From: Isoetes taiwanensis
Lineage: Eukaryota; Streptophyta; Lycopodiopsida; Isoetales; Isoetaceae
DNA: 64,000 nucleotides
Assembly: GCA_021234155.1 (NCBI GenBank)
Contig: JAJEKV010000263.1
Coordinates: 62,001 to 126,000 of the forward strand
Direction: 5' to 3'
Position 1 is the first letter of the stretch; every line of letters starts with the position of its first letter. The notes under the pieces are model-generated. The model saw only the letters and a program-made list of their open reading frames with translations, did no database searches and was not told the DNA's origin. A program made the position numbers and the translations under genes. Positions 1 through 10,076 of this stretch are shown here, piece by piece.

Positions 1-1551
1 CCTTGTAATAGACCTTAAAATATTTGATGAAAAGATTCTCTTCAACGTGACTCTCTTCAACTGAATTTTCTTCAGATTCGACAATACCAATGTAATTTGA
101 GTTGGTTCCAAAAAACAAAATTGTCGAGAAACAACCAAGCAATTAGAACTACTTAATGGCTCCGTATGCCAAAAATATGCTAAACCCAACTCTTTAACTA
201 ATGAATTGCCCCTTAAACATGGGCAATCCAAAAATATAATGAACTCTAAATCAAGATACATTGGTTTCAAAGAAACAAATGTTGTGAAAGATTTTTGATA
301 AGTTTTCAAGGACACCTGGAGAATCATCCCAGAGACACAAAATGTAGCATGAAAGAAGAAAGACTCTCAACAGTGGAGGAGGAGGAGGAGGAGGCTACAT
401 TGCAATTTCTAGAAATCAATTGTACTTTAAATTTTATTGGCCAACTTCAATTTTGTAGGAAATTTTAGACATGATTTGATCCAAGTCATTGTACCTGGTA
501 GGAACAGTGGGTGAAAAGGATGAAAGAAAGACTCTCAACAATGGTGGAGGAGGAGGAGGCCACATTGCAATTTCTAGAAATCAATTGGACTCTAAGTTTT
601 GTTAAGCAATTTCAATTTTGTAGGAAATTTTAGACATGATTTGATCCAAGTACATTGTACCTAGTAGGAACGCCCGATGAAAAGGATGGAGTATGTTTCA
701 AGAGGCAATAGCTTTACAACTATGCAATAAGTCATTTCTTAGATATAACTATGCATTTAAGCTTGTACAATAGAAAATTTATTTCAAGATCTTTAAGAAC
801 ATTGATGCAATGGATGAAGTCCTGTTTCAGAGGCGATAGCTTTACAATTATGTAATAAGCGATCTCATAATTATAACAATGGCCCTTTGTTGTTTGTAGC
901 TTTCAGATACCTTTAACTCATGTTGATCTCATTAATATTGGCAATTTCAAATGACTGCTTTACTCCATAGTTGTACATTGGAAAACAATCTTGTGCTAGT
1001 TTAAACCATCAAAAGGTGAACACATTAACAACTACCTTTACTATGTAATCACATTACAACTACCTTTACTATGATCAGTGAATGTTAGATTGCTGTTTTT
1101 CTTATCATCTTTTTGGCATTTGTAGCGATCACTTAGCATTAACTCTTACTGAACTCATTATTAGGACAGTTATTGGCAATACTACACCCGAACACATATT
1201 TCTACCCGATGAGCAACTATTTATAGTGAAAAATAGTAGTAGTACTCATTTTATAATCAAGCTTTAATGTTAGATGTTTATGTATACCCAGAAAACATCC
1301 AAGAGGGCTATTTGCCCAACGTGCTCAAGAGGCGGAGATTCGCGAAAAAGAATTATCGATACGTGTAGCAATCCTATTGGCTTAGACGACTGAAAAAAAA
1401 ATCTTAACCGCACTTTTCTAGAAATATTTATATAACCATTGAAGAGGAAAAGGAAACCTTTAAGGCTATGTTAGAGTTGGAAGAGGCAGCAATTTACTTG
1501 CTAGCATAAATGCCCAAAGAAGCTATACTATTCTAATAACAACGTTATAAG
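1..1551. other. intergenic DNA, no gene seen
   Basis: AT-rich DNA with only short chance reading frames, in which I see no coding motif. Besides the duplication at 350-690 it holds a weaker diverged direct repeat: an 'aggcRatagctttacaa' motif near 711 and again near 831. It also has a 25-bp direct repeat near 1020-1072 built on 'acaactacctttactatg'. No RNA gene or promoter is recognised. Confidence 0.6.
350..690 (+). repeat. two-copy tandem duplication, ~170-bp unit
   Basis: Two adjacent copies (about 350-520 and 521-690) share the order: an 'agactctcaaca' start, a GGA-trinucleotide run, 'cattgcaatttctagaaat', 'ttttgtaggaaatttt', and 'gatttgatccaag' followed by 'attgtacct'. The GGA run is longer in the first copy. 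The copies differ by scattered substitutions, so the duplication is not recent. No coding capacity is seen. Confidence 0.8.
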
Positions 1552-1767
1552 CAGTGTTGGGCAAAGTCCGGGGAACACTATAAACCAACCGGTTGAAATC
1601 GTAATTTTTCCGGTTGGATTAGTGTATCGTAGGAATTTTTCCGACAAGTTTTCTTAAAGTTTTCTATTAAGACAATAGAGATTTCCGGCTCTGAACATAA
1701 GAAATCCGATTGGTCAAAATAACCATAGCCAATTTTCCGATGGGACCTAAAAAGTTTCCCAACACTG
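1552..1767. mobile_element. hAT-type MITE with 8-bp target duplication
   Basis: The 216-bp element starts CAGTGTTGGG and ends CCCAACACTG, a 10-bp perfect terminal inverted repeat. Flanks are GTTATAAG (1544-1551) and GTTATAAT (1768-1775), an 8-bp target duplication with one mismatch. An 8-bp duplication and C/TAG-like short TIRs are typical of the hAT superfamily. No transposase is encoded, so it is non-autonomous. It lies about 0.65 kb upstream of the KRP TATA box, where it could affect promoter context; that effect is not shown. Confidence 0.85.
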
Positions 1768-2414
1768 GTTATAATGGTTATAAGCCACATAATATATAGC
1801 ACCAAAGATTGTTGTCCATGAAGGAACAAAGATTGACTAGTCAACAAACAAATATACCAAGGAATATACTTGCCTAACCCTAACAGAGGAAAAAGCGCGG
1901 GAAAGTCCAAACAGAGGCCGTACACGCACTAAATACTCCGCCGGAAATATTTTACGGGAAAATGAAAGCCCAAGATCCACGCCGCAAATTTACCGGCCGG
2001 CGGCTGTCTCCCGGTCGGCGGCACCTATGATGCGCCTGTCGCCCCTCCCCAATAAACGCGTATTTATGCGTATAAGACGGGCGTACGTAGAGAAGTATAA
2101 TACATACATGTATATACGTATAACAGGGGAACCTCCTCCGTCCCTGCCTGGCTATGGCAGAATGGGACTAGTTGTAAGCTACAACGGCGGTGTGAGCCCA
2201 TCTCCGTTTTATATATCTCCGTTTCCGACCCTTATATGAGCCCTGCTTCTGCCGCCCTCGTTTTTTTGAGTTTGCCAGACTCATTTCTGCTAGAATCATT
2301 TCTGTAGCTCTTTGCCCTTGTTTTCTCGAGCCCAATGCCGCCATAGCCTATTCCGACGTAGCCCATTTGCTCTTCTCTAGCCCTTTGCTCCGCATTGGGA
2401 TTCCTTTTTTTTTC

Positions 2415-2420
2415 TATAAA
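2415..2420 (+). promoter_or_regulatory. candidate TATA box of the KRP gene
   Basis: TATAAA within 'ttctataaagc' follows a T-rich stretch about 130 bp before the KRP start codon. This would give a 5' leader near 100 nt if transcription starts ~30 bp downstream. Placement and motif are the only evidence. Confidence 0.45.
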
Positions 2421-2546
2421 GCTTTGCCCCTTTTGGGTCTCATTTCCAGGTTCTCTGTTTGTTCTTGAGCTTTAGAGCAAGCTCGGCACTGTGTTGCGCC
2501 CTCTTGGGTGCTTCACTGTTATGCGAAAGAAGTGAAAGAATTGAGA

Positions 2547-4264
2547 ATGGGAAAATATATGAGGAAGGGGAGGCGGGGAGGTGGTGTTGCAGTGATGGAT
2601 ATGTCTCAATCCTCAATGGGAGTTCGAACAAGGGCCAGAACTCTGGCATTGGAGAGGGCTATCAATTCCGAAGGGGCTCTGAAGGAAAAAAAACAAGTGG
2701 CTTGTCCTAACTGCTGCTATTTGGAGCTTAGAAGCCGTAAGCTGGAAAAAACTGTGCGCGGCAGTGATGAAATTCAAGCAAAAAGGAGCAAGCCTCCCAT
2801 GATAAGGCAAGCAAGGCACAGGGATGAGAATTCTACAATGCCTTGTGGTAACGGAACTCAGACTTGGATGGAAAGCTCTGTTCATTTATCAGTTAGAGGC
2901 TTTCCCAATGCCAGAGAAGTTAGCGAATCTGTTCAAGGTGTGCAAATGGTGGGTGCTGTGTCTAGAAGCAACTCCTTTTCTTCACAGATGAAGTCTAGGC
3001 AGATTTTGGAGCCTCAGGAGCGTGCGAAATTGGGGCCAGCTGATATTGAAGCTGAGCTCGAAAGCCTTTCTAGAATGGGTAGTGTCTTTGACGACTGTGC
3101 CAACTTGAAGAACTCCGAGGTGAGGCACCCGTCTCGCCATAGCCAGAGCTTAATTTTACGCATTATCCCAGAACTGCAAGCCGCACGGAGTTTTCTACAG
3201 CATGTTTGCATATGGGTCTTTTTTATAAAAGCACAGCACTCATTTTATCGCTGATTTCTGCGTTCCTCTCGATTCTGGCTTCTAACACAGAAGTATTTGT
3301 GCATTCTTTTTGGTTCTGCTAGGCTTTTTGGCATTTGGGTCCTCAAGTTTTTGCCTGATAGAAAGCACAGAGTCCATTATTTTGTCATTTTGTTTTCACA
3401 TTCTTGCTGGGTGTGTTTCTTAGCGCAAGCATTGCTCCAAAATGACAATGTTATCAAATAGACAACTTATTTTTGTCTGTGTTACAGATAGAAGTCTCTT
3501 GTGGGGACAATTCATTTGACCAAGATGGCTTCTCGGCGATGGAAAGGTATCCATTTATTTCTTTTATTTTTGTCATTTTGTGCACAGCTGCATAAGTTTC
3601 TTGGCAACATACAAGCGTGCTCTTGTGGTTTGTTTTTAGTGCTATTTTTAACCCATTTCTTGGCCCGGTTTTCAGCCTTTCTGCACCGAATCATAGGAGA
3701 CAACTGCGAGAAAATACTCCTAGTTACAGCGGCCAAGAAATAATTGCTGAAGCCCCTGGTTCTTCATCTAGAGCTCAGAGCCAAAGAGTAGAAGAGATAT
3801 CAGTTCTGAGAGCCATGCGCAGAAGATTGCTTGATGTTCCAACTCCTCAAGAAATAGAAGAGTTTTTTGCTGAAGCCGAGCATCAAAAACAGAGAAGACT
3901 ATCAGACAGGTACTAGCCATAGCCATAGCTATGATAGCCATCTTTTTCTTGCCCAAACCCAACTTTGTGCTTCTGCTGCCACAACCATAGCCATAACCAT
4001 AGCTATCTTTTTGGCCAAACTAAAGTTTGTGCTTTCTGCTGCCTTTAAGTTTAGTTGTAGATTCTGTATCATGTTATCTTTTGCTCCGAGTTTAGTTTAA
4101 AATCATCAGCATTGTGCTTTTCTGCTGCCTTGTAGTAGGCTTATCTTAATATATGGTTGCTGATGATACCATGGTTCATGTTTTTGTTATCTAGCAGATA
4201 CAACTATGATTTCCTGAATGATCAGCCTCTGAATGGTCGATATGAATGGACTCACGTGGTCTGA
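2547..4264 (+). CDS. KRP: ICK/KRP cyclin-dependent kinase inhibitor, four exons
   Basis: Plant Kip-related proteins bind and inhibit CDK-cyclin complexes in the nucleus and restrain cell-cycle entry. Inferred exons are 2547-3119, 3488-3546, 3676-3909 and 4198-4264. All junctions are GT-AG and in phase, giving 310 residues. Family signatures appear in order: N-terminal MGKYMRKG and MGVRTRARTLAL, the CYLELRSRKLEK motif near residue 55-67, EVSCGDNSFDQDG at the exon 1/2 junction, RENTPSY early in exon 3, and the CDK/cyclin-binding C terminus with EIEEFFAEAE and, in exon 4, NYDFLNDQPLNGRYEW. An in-frame ATG at 2508 would add 13 residues; 2547 is chosen because the family begins MGKYxRK. Reading through the first donor meets a stop after about 45 codons, so splicing is needed for the inhibitory domain. 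At 310 residues it is longer than most angiosperm members. No frame damage is seen. Confidence 0.92.
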
Positions 4265-5536
4265 AGCAACTTAACCAACAGTCAAGAATTTGTTTTGGGC
4301 AGTTTTGTCATGCTTATCATGTTCCTTTTTTTTGTGGAACCTGGTTTTGCATTGATATACTGACTGCTGGAAGAACAGAGATGGAAGAAGAGTCTTTTGT
4401 TTATTCCAGACTTAACAATATTCTTTTGTATCATGCACCACCCCGTGCCTTGCGCTGAAAAATGATCCTTTTGGCCTTGGCTTTCTGATGTAGTTTAAGC
4501 TGTACATTGCTCTTGTTGTATCAGTAGCAGCATGTTGGCTCTGCAGGGCCTGTGTACAGTATCTTCCATGGAGAACCAAGAAAACTGACTGATTCTTTCC
4601 CCTGCAAAGGATCTCACTCCAATTTTTGTAAAAAAGAAGCACCATTTTATTCATTCAATAAGACTGGCTTTGGACCAAATGGCATGGAAATCTTGCTTTA
4701 GCGTACTTTTTAGCATTATCTTTGCGTTTTAGAAGATTGGTTTCTTTGTTTTATGTGTTGTTTTCAGTTGCAAATGAATCAGGAGCCCATGTTGGATTGA
4801 GCATGATTTTTTTTAAAGCAAATCAGTATGAAATCCTGGAAAAGCTCAAAATGATCAGTTTCTGCTGCAACAGAATCAAGGAAAATATGCCAGGCATCAT
4901 TATCATGAGCATCCCAAAGAAACACCTGGGCAAAAACTGTTTATAGTATCATTCTAATGAGCATCCACAAGGAAAAATCTGAGCATACAAGCTGAGTAGC
5001 CATTTTTGCTATAGCAAAATCCATATAGGAATTTAAAATTGTAACATACATCTGATGTATGCATCTGCCAACTTACATCTGCCAAGATATAATTTTCTAC
5101 AGTAGAATCTAAATAGAATTGACAAATATAGCATACATCAGATGTATGTTATATCCAATTGATACATTTCTAAAATCTAATTTTTGGCGCGAAAAATTGC
5201 CAAAGATTCATCTGCTGTAAGCTGAATGACATATGCTGAATCTATTTCGGGTATGGAAAAGCTTGAGCTGTTAGCCTTGTGCTTGGCTTTATCTTTGTTG
5301 GGTATTAGCAAACGTCACCACTGTTAACTTGATTGATCCAACATTAAAAGATATCATAGTTTGGGTTTTTTAAGCAAGTAGAAAATCACGGATTCTATAT
5401 GGTCAAACCGCCCTTTATTGAAGTTCTCGATATGAATAAACATTTTTTGTTAAGAGTCTTTTGGGAAAGCTCCCCCTTTTGCATGGACATTGCTGCTTAT
5501 TCCCATGCCCTGCTCAACTCCCCGTTGGTGGTGGCG
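4265..5536. other. KRP 3' region and intergenic DNA
   Basis: The first ~400 bp probably include the KRP 3' untranslated region (AATAAG near 4657), though no poly(A) signal is certain. Further on, two near-palindromes, 'atacatctgatgtat' near 5046 and 'catacatcagatgtatg' near 5132, lie about 85 bp apart and are partial inverted copies of each other. This looks like an old foldback element without a clear target duplication. No gene is seen. Confidence 0.5.
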
Positions 5537-5730
5537 GTGACATTCTCAGTTTAGTTAGTTGGAAAATGACCTGATTCCATGCTCTTTTTAACATTTCAAA
5601 GTTCTCAATTGCTCCAATTTATAAAACTTTTGGTGACATTCTTGGTTTACTTAGTTGGAAAATGACCTCATTCCATGCTCTTTTTTACATTTCAATGCTT
5701 TGAGTTGCTGCAATTCATAAAACTTATTAC
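5537..5730 (+). repeat. tandem duplication, ~97-bp unit
   Basis: Two adjacent copies (about 5537-5633 and 5634-5730) both run from 'gtgacattct' through 'agttggaaaatgacct' and 'attccatgctctttttt' to 'ataaaactt'. They differ at roughly one base in eight. Non-coding. Confidence 0.8.
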
Positions 5731-5756
5731 TTGGTCCTTATTAGCGCATATGGGTT

Positions 5757-5960
5757 ATGGGTGGTCCACATGGAGAAGTTTAGGCCCTCGCTGAGTTCTG
5801 GCGGAGTCAGCATTGATAAAAAAATTCAGTGCTGCATCAGCTACGCAAGTTGGATCTTGCGAGGGCTGATTTTCCAAAACGGGGCTGAATTTTTTTTGCC
5901 TCAGCCCAAGTTCAGCAGCTTTTAAGCCAGAGCTTCGCAGTTCGTCCATGTGAACCCAGC
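5757..5960. mobile_element. probable MITE with imperfect terminal inverted repeats
   Basis: The left end reads TGGGTGGTCCACATGGAG and the right end, in reverse complement, TGGGTTCACATGGACG, an imperfect ~18-bp terminal inverted repeat. The ~200-bp interior has no transposase. I could not settle a target duplication, so superfamily is open; hAT or PIF/Harbinger are both possible. The open frames across this block are best seen as by-products. Confidence 0.45.
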
Positions 5961-6140
5961 ATTATGCTTTGATGACCTTTATTATGAGAAAACATTGACA
6001 TGTACTTGATTGAGAGGAAGATTTGGCAATGAGCATTGTTGGTGTATGAGAGGATGCTTTTAATGTTGTCTATGCTTCTCATAAAGGAAATTTGGCCATA
6101 TTAAAAGCACACTTGCTCTCTTATTATCGTCTATGCTTAG

Positions 6141-6212
6141 GGTATGGTTCCTCCCTTGTGCAAATATCATACCTAGGGTATGGTTCCTCCCTTGTGCAAA
6201 TATCATACCTAG
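6141..6212 (+). repeat. two perfect 36-bp tandem units
   Basis: A 36-bp unit beginning GGTATGGTTCCTCCCTTG is repeated head-to-tail without a mismatch (6141-6176, 6177-6212). The perfect match implies recent slippage or unequal exchange. DNA from here to 6590 has no recognisable gene. Confidence 0.85.
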
Positions 6213-6590
6213 TGGGTCTAGATCCCCTGCAACCAACCGTGTGATCCCCTCCCAACATCAAACATGTGCCATATTTGCGCCCCACGCTTTTTTGGGGGCC
6301 CCTTACCATGAGTTTTCCTATAGCACAGCTAGGAACCACCAAGCTTGACCAGATCGATGGAAAATTCAATGTTGGTGGCTTCAATTGGCCCCAAAACTTT
6401 CATTATTAATCCCTTCGAACAAGATGGAATAACCTTATGTTCCATTGAATCAGAAAAAATTGGATTAAAAAATAGCACTCTGCTCACAAAGGCACATCAA
6501 TTCTTATTTTCTCCTCACAGTGAACAATGGTGTCGAGCGCAAGACAATAGATGAATACTGGACCGAGCAGTAAGAGATTATCAACAATGG

Positions 6591-6965
6591 CTAGTAAGTG
6601 GTTTGGCATGCCAAAAGCAAAGGAGCCCAACTAACGAGACCGATGGATGAAAGAGGAGATGCAAGATAGCCAAATGCGGTTAGTGAGAATGGCATTTCAA
6701 TTAGAGAGGCATCTAGATGGTTTGGAATTCCTGAATCCACCATCAGGGATTGGTTGTATGGGAGGATTACACGCAAGAATAGCAGGCACCTATGACTATT
6801 AATACCGGACCAAGAAAAGATCCTGTTTCTTGGGCAATTGGGAGGGCAGAGCATGGAGTGTGTGTCATATCGGCTGCTGTTAAAAAAAGGGCCACAAAAA
6901 TGGCTAAGGAGGGCAATTATCAAATTGAAGGTGTGCCGAGGAGCAAGTGGGAAAGGCTCGTCAAG
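6591..6965 (+). pseudogene. pogo/CENP-B-type HTH protein, 5' part, interrupted
   Basis: A forward reading shows an HTH_psq-like helix-turn-helix: ENGISIREASRWFGIPES followed by TIRDWLYGRITRK (about 6691-6770). Then come ATKMAKEGNYQIEGVPRSKW and ERLVK, the start of a CENP-B-type HTH. Such tandem HTH modules bind transposon ends or satellite DNA in pogo/Tigger transposases and CENP-B relatives. Stops and small frame shifts lie upstream, so the N-terminal end is not intact. The frame is cut at 6966 by a 14.5-kb retroelement and continues at 21439. No DDE catalytic domain is seen, so whether this was a transposon or a domesticated gene is open. Confidence 0.6.
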
Positions 6966-7868
6966 TGATAAGAGCATTGACCCAATAAGCGACCAATCGG
7001 AGCAGACTAAGGAGGATTCTGAAAATGAGCTATCTGATTATGCAAACCATTTTAAAAGAGCACGAAAAGGCTCTACAGGGAAATTCCAGTCTGAGGCATG
7101 AGCCCAGGAACTTTAATTCTAAGTTCTATTACGTTTACATTGTTTAATATTTGTTCATATTGAAAACACATAAAAATTAGAAATTTGAAAAATACAAAAA
7201 CATGGAAAAAGACAAAAGACAAAAAAAGAAGGCAAATAGGTATGGGAAGAAGCAACGTTGGAGTTTAGGGCAGCGGGAAACGCCACGTGGAGACGGTTGC
7301 AAGGGAGGGTAGTTACCTCCGAGAACCTTTTGGGTATGAAAAGCGGTTTTGGAGCAGATCCGAGAGGGCAAGCTACTCTATTTAAGGTCTGAATTTCGGA
7401 GTAGAAGGGAGGAATTTTAGAGAGAGACTATGTCGTTGTTGTGCATCATTGTACTTGTTTCTATTGAATGAATATCATACCTATTTGCCTAACCATGTTG
7501 CAATCCTTGTTGATGGGTTTGAAGCATTCTTGTGTTGCATACGTCTCTTGCATCCATACCTCATTTTTCCAATTGCTTCTCAATTTGGGTTGGGTTGTTG
7601 CATATGTAAGCATATGAGTAGTTCAACGAATTATGCTTAATCTAGACCTGAGTCTTATGAGCATTGGTAATCCATTTTGATTCCATTTAAGTTTATGTGC
7701 ATTTGCAATCATACTCACAGATTTAAACTATGATGGATATCATGACTATGGAGGATGTGGATGTGTTATTCGGTGATGTTAGGTAAGTCATTAGCTAATT
7801 CTAAGAATCCCTAGAGTTCTTGCTTAATGTCTTTTTGTGTATGGTAAAGGGGTGAGAGACCCTTAACA
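6966..7868 (+). repeat. 5' LTR of the gypsy composite
   Basis: 903 bp, TG...CA ended, adjoining the TCAAG target duplication on its left. It shares the order of the 3' LTR throughout. A 'ctctatttaagg' TATA-like element lies near 7377. The DNA after the LTR reads TATTTTTGTTCCG here and TATTTTGGTTCCG in the inverted copy; TGGTTCCGC is the best primer-binding-site candidate. Open frames on both strands within the LTR recur in every copy and are by-products of the repeat. Confidence 0.85.
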
Positions 7869-7916
7869 TATTTTTGTTCCGTTAGGGACTTGAATTAGCT
7901 AATTGGATAATGATTT

Positions 7917-8126
7917 ATGATTATGGATTCACTTCGTATGATAAAAAGAAAATTGCGCAGGAAAACTAAAAGATATGTTGCCAAAATTTCCACAGGTGGA
8001 ATTTGTTGCAAAAAGCAAATAGCTCTTAGAACTCCCACTGAATTGTTGGAATTATTAGCTTATGATTGGCCTTTTGATATTAAGAAATCAGCCAAAAGAA
8101 TGAGAGGAAGTATTACACGGAATTAA
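7917..8126 (+). CDS. 69-residue basic leader ORF of the gypsy element
   Basis: A small ORF between 5' LTR and gag, starting MIMDSLRMIKRKLRRKTKR and rich in Lys/Arg in its first 25 residues, with a CC pair near residue 31. The translated product is the same, residue for residue, in the inverted body (18988-19197). No family is recognised. It could be an upstream ORF, a gag-leader peptide or chance. Here the leader is cut short: at about 8215 it jumps to the end of another copy and enters an LTR. Confidence 0.4.
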   Translation: MIMDSLRMIKRKLRRKTKRYVAKISTGGICCKKQIALRTPTELLELLAYDWPFDIKKSAKRMRGSITRN

Positions 8127-8248
8127 GCATCTACTTTCACAGAGTTAGTACTGTTATTAAGCTGAAAATTGGGTCTGTATCAGACCTAAATATTCTGATC
8201 AGTAATGAGTTTTTGCTCCATGCTCCACACAAAAAAAGGGGGAATAGA

Positions 8249-8786
8249 TGATAAGAGCATTGACCCAATAAGCGACCAATCGGAGCAGACTAAGGAGGAT
8301 TCGAAAATGAGCTATCGATTATGCAAACCATTTTAAAAAAAGACGAAAAAGGCTCTGAGGGGAAATTCGGTCGAGGCATGAGCCCGGGAACTTTAATTCT
8401 AAGTTCTATTACGTTTACATTGTTTAATATTTGTTCATATTGAAAACACATAAAAATTAGAAATTTGAAAAATACAAAAACATGGAAAAAGACAAAAGAC
8501 AAAAAAAGAAGGCAAATAGGTATGGGAAGAAGCAACGTTGGAGTTTAGGGCAGCGGGAAGCGCCGATGGAGACGGTTGCAAGGGAAGGTTCCGGAGGTAA
8601 CTACCCTCCCTTGCAACCGTCTCCACGCGGGCATTCGCTTTTTGTATTTTTCAAATTTCTAATTTTTATGTGTTTTCAATATGAACAAATATTAAACAAT
8701 GTAAACGTAATAGAACTTAGAATTAAAGTTCCTGGGCTCATGCCTCAGACTGGAATTTCCCTGTAGAGCCTTTTCGTGCTCACCTT
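8249..8786. repeat. head-to-head LTR fragments forming a palindrome
   Basis: A forward LTR start (8249 to ~8586), preceded by a polypurine tract at 8231-8248, meets an inverted LTR fragment (about 8587-8786). The mirrored arms at the centre include GGAGACGGTTGCAAGGGA on one side and TCCCTTGCAACCGTCTCC on the other. The inverted arm then skips about 110 bp of LTR and ends at 'ttttcgtgct', where integrase coding DNA begins. The forward arm carries several small deletions. Confidence 0.8.
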
Positions 8787-10060
8787 GGTATGTTGATATC
8801 ACTGAGTATTTGACGTCAGGGAACTACCCAAAACAACTTACGACATCTCAAAGGAAGGACCTCATTCGTAAAGCCACAAAGTTTTGTCTTATTGCTGGCC
8901 AATTGTATAAAAGAGGTCAAGATAACATTTTGAGGAGATGTGTATTACCTCATGAAGTTGCAGCAATCATGGAGGAAGCTCATCAAGGTGCTGGTGGGGG
9001 ACACTTTGGTGCTGAAATTACAGCTCGGAAAATATTACAAGCAGGCTATTGGTGGCCCACACTTTTTAGGGACTGTGCAAAAGAAATTCAAACTTGCGAT
9101 ATATGTCAACGCATGGGAAAACCTACTGAACGCAATTATATGCCTCTCACTCCAGTGTTGCCTTTGGGGCCCTTTGAAAAGTGGGGTATGGATTTTGTAA
9201 GGCCAGTCAATCCCCCCGCTACTAGAACAAAGGCACAATACATATTAATTCTAACAGATTATAACACCAAATGGGCGGAAGCTAGAGCTCTGAAAGACAA
9301 TACAACGTTGAGTGTGGCAAAAGTTTTGTACCAACAAGTAATCACAAGGTTTGGATGTCCGGTTGAGCTTGTAAGTGATCGAGGTGTCCATTTTATTAAT
9401 GACACCATCCGAGCATTAACTCAAAACTTTATGATTTTACATTATAAGTCAACACCTTACTACCCTAGAGCCAATGGGCAAGCGGAGTCTACAAATAAAA
9501 CTTTGGTCACCATATTACGCAAAAATATGTGATTCCAAACGAGGCTGTTTGGGAGCTCAAACTTCCAAAGAAGGTGCTTTGGAGGCTTATAGGACATCCT
9601 ATAAAGTAAGTGGGACAAACACCTTTTCGGTTAACTTATGGAGTTGAGGCAATCATGCCCTTTGAGTTTCTAATTCCTAGTCTGCGCATAACAGTGGAGC
9701 ATAAACTATCACCTACAAGATCCTTAGAACATAGATTACTACAGCATGCACTATGGCATGCACTATGGCAACAACAAGTGAATAAAAAAGTTCGGAAGGC
9801 GTGGTTTGATAAAAAACAGAAAAAGAAAGATATAAAACCAGGTGATAAAGTCTTTGTTGTATGATTCTGTTTACAAGCAACATCCAGGAAAATTAAAAAT
9901 CGGATGGTTGGGTCCTTTTTAATCCATCAAGTGAATGACAATGGCTCAGTACAATTAGCGGATTTGGAAGACATTTACTACCTTTAGTTGTAAATGGCAG
10001 CAGATTAAAGAAATATTTTGATAAACCTACCATTGACGTCTGTATAGCAACACTAGTTCC
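8787..10060 (+). pseudogene. Ty3/gypsy integrase, forward copy
   Basis: The reading shows the tail of the RNase H-integrase linker, then an HHCC zinc module (HQGAGGGHFGAE ... CDICQRMGK) and the DDE core. WGMDFV, ILILTDYNTKWAEA and VSDRGVHFIND carry the two Asp residues, and NGQAESTNKT the Glu. The frame breaks near 9531-9610 and again at ~9860. The C-terminal part ends with VNGSRLKKYFD, the usual end of gypsy pol. It integrates cDNA in an intact element; this copy lacks the reverse transcriptase upstream. Confidence 0.85.
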
Positions 10061-10076
10061 AAACAAGAAACGCCTA

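Noticed and set aside
350-690. CRISPR-like array
   Set aside because: Only two long diverged tandem copies, no spacer pattern, and a plant nuclear context.
2613-2885. Antisense 90-codon ORF inside KRP exon 1
   Set aside because: Opposite-strand shadow of a well-supported exon.
5040-5165. MITE from two mirrored near-palindromes
   Set aside because: No terminal repeat pair with flanking target duplication could be fixed; described only as a possible foldback.
7073-7371. Minus-strand frames in every LTR copy (beginning MLLPIPICLLFLSF or MPSRICSKTAFHTQ)
   Set aside because: They recur only because the LTR recurs, overlap promoter-like LTR DNA, and match no family.
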